Below, piece after piece: positions 61,180 through 64,000 of a stretch of 64,000 nucleotides of DNA. The notes under the pieces are model-generated. The model saw only the letters and a program-made list of their open reading frames with translations. It had not been told where the DNA came from and ran no database searches. The stretch is from Sphingopyxis sp. FD7 (GTDB taxonomy: Bacteria > Pseudomonadota > Alphaproteobacteria > Sphingomonadales > Sphingomonadaceae), in the NCBI RefSeq assembly GCF_003609835.1, contig NZ_AP017898.1, positions 3,458,501-3,522,500 on the forward strand, written 5' to 3'. The first letter of the stretch is position 1, and every line of letters starts with the position of its first letter. The position numbers and the translations under genes are program-made.

Positions 61180-62733
61180 ATGCGCCGCTGGCCGCTCCTG
61201 CTGACGATGCTCGCCGCATCCCCGGCGGCGGCGCAGCCGGTGGTCACGTCGCTGGCGCCCGAGAAGGTGTCGGTCAGTGTGTTCCGCGATCCCGGCCGCG
61301 ACGAAGGCGGCGAAATCTCGCCGAACTGGCTGGAGGGCTTTGCGCTCATCTCCGAGATGCGCACCGTCGACCTGCCCGCGGGCGAGGTCGTGCTGCGCTT
61401 CGAGGGGGTCGCCGAAGGGATGATCGCGGTCAGCGCGATCGTCACCGGCCTGCCCGGCGGGGCGGCGCAGAAGAATCGCGACGCGGCCTTGCTGTCACCC
61501 GCCAGTCTGCTCGACGGCTCGCTCGGCAACCGCGTCCATCTTCGCCGTACCGACCGCGCGACGGGCCGGGTCACCGAAGAGGAGGCGATCATTCGCTCGG
61601 GGCCGGCGGGCGCGGTCGTGCTTCAGACTGCTGCGGGCTATGAAGCGCTGCGCTGCACGGGCATTCCCGAAACGATCCTCTACGACGGCGTACCGCCGGG
61701 GCTCACCGCCAGGCCGACCCTGTCGGTGACGACGCGCAGTCCGGTGGCGCAGCGCGCGACGGTGACGCTGACCTATCTATCGACCGGCTTCGACTGGGCG
61801 AGCAATTATGTCGCGCGCGTGCGCGATGATGGGAAGACGCTCGACCTCTTCGCCTGGCTGACCGTCGCCAACAGCAATGGCGAGAGTTTTGCGGACGCGG
61901 GGCTCGCGGCGATTGCGGGCATGCTCAACCAGGTCAGCGATTTCGAGGAGCTTGCCGATCGTCCGCGCCCGCCGCCGCTGCGCCTCAGCTGCTTTCCGAC
62001 CGGCAGCGGCCGCTATGGCGCGCCGCCACCTGCCCCGCCGCCCGCGCCGCCGATGATGATGCCAGTTGCGGGGATGGAGGATATCGTCGTCACCGGATCG
62101 CGAATGCAGCGCGCCGAACTGATGTCGCCGGTGGCGGTCGTCGCGAGCCAGGAGGATCTCGGCGACCTCAAGCTCTATCGCGTGCCGATCCCCGTCACCG
62201 TCGCGGCGAACGGGCAGAAGCAGGTGGCGCTGCTTGTGAAGGACCGCGTGCCCTTTCGGACCATCTATCGGATGCGCACGGGCCTTGGTGACGAAGGCCG
62301 GGCGATGACGCCGGACATCGTGCTGCGAATGCAGAATAGGGAAGCCGACGGGCTTGGCGTGCCGCTGCCCAGCGGACAGGCGGCGGTGTTCGAGCGCGTC
62401 GGCGACCGCGAACTGCTCGTCGGCGAAGGCGCGATGCGCGACCATGCGATCGGCGAAAAGGTCGACCTGGTCATCGGGACAAGCGATCAGGTGCGGATCG
62501 ACGTCGAAAATTACGGGCCGCCGAAGAATGGCAAGCATGATTACCGCGTGACGGTGAGCAATGCGAATCCACGTCCGGCCGATGTCGAGATCGGCTTTCT
62601 TGTCGACGACCATGAAGGGCTCGATTCGCGGATACGGAAATTGCCGCGCAGCGATGGCTTGCTGACTTGGACCGTCCGCGTTCCGGCGAACGGCAGCAAG
62701 ACGTTCGACTACCGCGTGAAGGCGGACGAATAG
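61180..62733 (+). CDS. Second DUF4139 domain protein, with TonB-receptor-like VVTGSR insert
   Basis: Exported protein of 517 residues, signal peptide MRRWPLLLTMLAASPAAAQP. Paralogue of the previous gene: SPEVSVFRDP-like KVSVSVFRDPGRDEGGEIS, STGFDWASNYVARVRDD and VALLVKDRVPFRTIYRM. Between the two halves is a Pro/Ala/Met-rich segment (PAPPPAPPMMMPVAG) and EDIVVTGSRMQRAELMS, a motif otherwise seen at the N-terminus of sphingomonad TonB receptors. The C-terminus reads VTVSNANPRPADVEI. Ten bp after the first gene, so one operon. Confidence 0.83.
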   Translation: MRRWPLLLTMLAASPAAAQPVVTSLAPEKVSVSVFRDPGRDEGGEISPNWLEGFALISEMRTVDLPAGEVVLRFEGVAEGMIAVSAIVTGLPGGAAQKNRDAALLSPASLLDGSLGNRVHLRRTDRATGRVTEEEAIIRSGPAGAVVLQTAAGYEALRCTGIPETILYDGVPPGLTARPTLSVTTRSPVAQRATVTLTYLSTGFDWASNYVARVRDDGKTLDLFAWLTVANSNGESFADAGLAAIAGMLNQVSDFEELADRPRPPPLRLSCFPTGSGRYGAPPPAPPPAPPMMMPVAGMEDIVVTGSRMQRAELMSPVAVVASQEDLGDLKLYRVPIPVTVAANGQKQVALLVKDRVPFRTIYRMRTGLGDEGRAMTPDIVLRMQNREADGLGVPLPSGQAAVFERVGDRELLVGEGAMRDHAIGEKVDLVIGTSDQVRIDVENYGPPKNGKHDYRVTVSNANPRPADVEIGFLVDDHEGLDSRIRKLPRSDGLLTWTVRVPANGSKTFDYRVKADE

Positions 62734-62756
62734 AGCGTGGTCGCATTTATGAAATC

Positions 62757-62782
62757 GTCATCCCGGCGAAGGCCGGGATGAC
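62757..62782. repeat. Palindromic intergenic repeat (type A, reverse orientation)
   Basis: GTCATCCCGG-CGAAGG-CCGGGATGAC; the exact reverse complement of the copies at 19909-19934 and 52673-52698. It sits between two convergent genes. Confidence 0.8.
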
Positions 62783-62803
62783 GGACTGAGGTAATTTGAT
62801 GCT

Positions 62804-63196
62804 TCAAACCGGCGGCAGCGGGCGCGGGCGATGGTTTTCGTCGAGCGCGACGAAAGTGAAGAGCCCGCCCGTCACCTTTTCCTCGGTGCGCCCGCCGTCG
62901 CGCGTCGCTATCACCTCGATCCGGATCGCCATCGACGTGCGCCCGCGGCGCTCGAGATGCGCATAGACCGAGATGATGTCGCGCAGCAGGATCGGCGCGA
63001 TGAACTCCATCGATTCGATCGCGACCGTCGCGACCGCGCCCTGCGCGATTCGCCCCGCGACGATGCCGCCCGCAATGTCCATCTGGCTCAGCACCCAGCC
63101 GCCGAAGATGTGGCCATTGGCGTTGATGTCGGCAGGGCGCGGGACGACGCGCAGGATCGGGTCGCGCGGGGCGACCGTGGGTGTGGCTTCGGTCAT
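62804..63196 (-). CDS. Acyl-CoA thioesterase (hotdog fold, YciA-like)
   Basis: Hydrolyses acyl-CoA thioesters; 130 residues, hexameric hotdog enzyme by family. Conserved text: ADINANGHIFGGWVLSQMDI (Asn and Asp active-site region), GRIAQGAVATVAIESMEF and ISVYAHLERRGRTSMAIRIE. The start at 63196 overlaps the stop of the upstream membrane-protein gene in ATGA, so the two are translationally coupled. The physiological acyl-CoA is not readable. Confidence 0.92.
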   Translation of the reverse strand: MTEATPTVAPRDPILRVVPRPADINANGHIFGGWVLSQMDIAGGIVAGRIAQGAVATVAIESMEFIAPILLRDIISVYAHLERRGRTSMAIRIEVIATRDGGRTEEKVTGGLFTFVALDENHRPRPLPPV

Positions 63197-63495
63197 GGTT
63201 TCCAATCCGGGTCGTTTTCGAACGGGTCTTCGATCGATTCGTCATGCCCGCTGCCGCTCGACAGGAACACCAGGCCCATCAGCGCCGCGCCGAGCATCAC
63301 CGACAGACCGACGCCCGCGGCCGTCGCGATGATCATGTGGATCGTCAGCGCATCGCCCATCGAAAAGCGCAGCCAGCCGAGCGCGCCGACGACGGCGGCG
63401 AGCGAGACGAGCGCCATGCCCTTCATCAATCGGCGATAGCGTGCCCAGGCGACGTTCGATGTGTCGCGATTGTCGAGCGGGGAGCGTTTGGCCAT
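63193..63495 (-). CDS. Small two-helix membrane protein of unknown function
   Basis: Not recognised. Product of 100 residues with two transmembrane segments (GMALVSLAAVVGALGWLRFS and AAGVGLSVMLGAALMGLVFL) and an acidic tail (IEDPFENDPDWKP). ATG 63495 with GGAGG 5-6 bp upstream is chosen over ATG 63507. Coupled to the thioesterase gene by ATGA overlap and divergent from the CBS gene; the pairing suggests a linked role, which is inference. Confidence 0.75.
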   Translation of the reverse strand: MAKRSPLDNRDTSNVAWARYRRLMKGMALVSLAAVVGALGWLRFSMGDALTIHMIIATAAGVGLSVMLGAALMGLVFLSSGSGHDESIEDPFENDPDWKP

Positions 63496-63619
63496 GCGGG
63501 CCTCCATGGACCAAGCCGTCGCCACCGCCAAGCGCGATCGCCGCGGTGGGACGTTTCGTCCATCACCCGAATCATGATAAGCTGTCGCCGCAACGGCGAT
63601 AAGGACGGGAGCGGCACCT

Positions 63620-64000
63620 ATGACGATCGGGGCGATTCTTCGAGGGCGGAGCGGGACTGTGATTTCGGCGCGGCCCGACGACACGGTGCGCGCGGTCGCC
63701 GACCTGCTCGCGCAGAACCGGATCGGTGCGGTGCCCGTGGTCGACGGTGACGCCGTCGTCGGCATTTTTTCCGAACGCGACATCGTGCGCCTTATTTCCT
63801 CTTATGGTCCCGACGCGCTCGACCGGCGAATCGACGATGTGATGACCAAGTCGCCCGTCACCTGCGAACCGAATATGGCGGTGATCGCGGCGCTGTCGCA
63901 GATGACGCAGAAGCGGATTCGCCACCTGCCGGTGGTCGAGGGCGGCAAGATGGTCGGCTTTGTGTCGATCGGCGACCTCGTCAAATATCGAATCGACCGG
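63620..64000 (+). CDS. CBS-domain pair protein (partial, 3' end beyond window)
   Basis: Putative adenine-nucleotide-sensing protein with two CBS domains, of which 127 residues are visible. CBS1 has GTVISARPDDTVRAVADLL and VPVVDGDAVVGIFSERDIVR; CBS2 has MTKSPVTCEPNMAVIAAL and IRHLPVVEGGKMVGFVSIGD. The small size fits stand-alone CBS proteins that sense AMP/ATP. ATG 63620 has GGGAGCGG upstream. The end lies outside. Confidence 0.9.
   Translation, partial: MTIGAILRGRSGTVISARPDDTVRAVADLLAQNRIGAVPVVDGDAVVGIFSERDIVRLISSYGPDALDRRIDDVMTKSPVTCEPNMAVIAALSQMTQKRIRHLPVVEGGKMVGFVSIGDLVKYRIDR

Overview
The window reads as a chromosome segment of a high-GC alphaproteobacterium of the Sphingomonadaceae, most like Sphingopyxis. 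This rests on recall of gene neighbourhoods and protein style: TonB receptors carrying a VVTG-type motif, DUF4167 next to prmC, a DUF4139 pair, a Mg-type HemB, and short palindromes of the GTCATCCCGG...CCGGGATGAC type. No rRNA, complete tRNA or CRISPR array was seen.

Positions 1-8690 are accessory DNA. An arsenic operon (arsR-arsC-acr3, minus strand; acr3 runs off the window) has two ArsR-type dyads upstream of arsR. A DUF5990 gene and a tyrosine integrase follow. Next to the integrase lies a 45-nt 3' fragment of a tRNA-Gly(GCC) gene, taken as an attachment-site scar. A restriction-modification pair comes next: an intact N6-adenine methyltransferase, and a convergent PLD/B3-type nuclease gene cut in two by a 955-bp IS5-family element with a 3-bp target duplication. 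An IS3-family element then joins a 5'-truncated type I secretion ATPase and has no target duplication.

Positions 8690-12290 are the rest of a LapBC/LapG-like type I secretion locus: ATPase remnant, SleB-like wall hydrolase, HlyD-type adaptor, and a convergent LapG-like cysteine protease.

From about 12.4 kb to the end the DNA is ordinary core chromosome. In order: cobQ, an S41 lipoprotein protease, rlmE and ppx; a glycine-zipper protein, a phytase-like esterase, rpmB and tadA; a sirtuin, dapB, nth and a TonB receptor; clpP-clpX, fdxA, an S4 protein and a Suv3-like helicase; an M23 peptidase, hemB, a membrane-spermidine-synthase fusion and a gamma-carbonic anhydrase; a PuuD-like membrane protein and the overlapping dapF-mtaB-ftsY-yciB operon; a GGDEF-EAL protein; ffh-rpsP-rimM; an OmpA protein, a LysR regulator and a VapBC module wedged before trmD-rplS; asd, a DUF2238 protein, an M61 peptidase, hisS, a GIY-YIG protein, prfA, prmC, a DUF4167 protein, two DUF4139 proteins, a thioesterase and a CBS protein.

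The most notable signals are four. A small GIY-YIG gene sits between copies of a covarying palindromic repeat. The restriction gene is reversibly split by an IS. A terminator arm doubles as a ribosome binding site. A palindromic repeat appears to have been absorbed into the mtaB reading frame.
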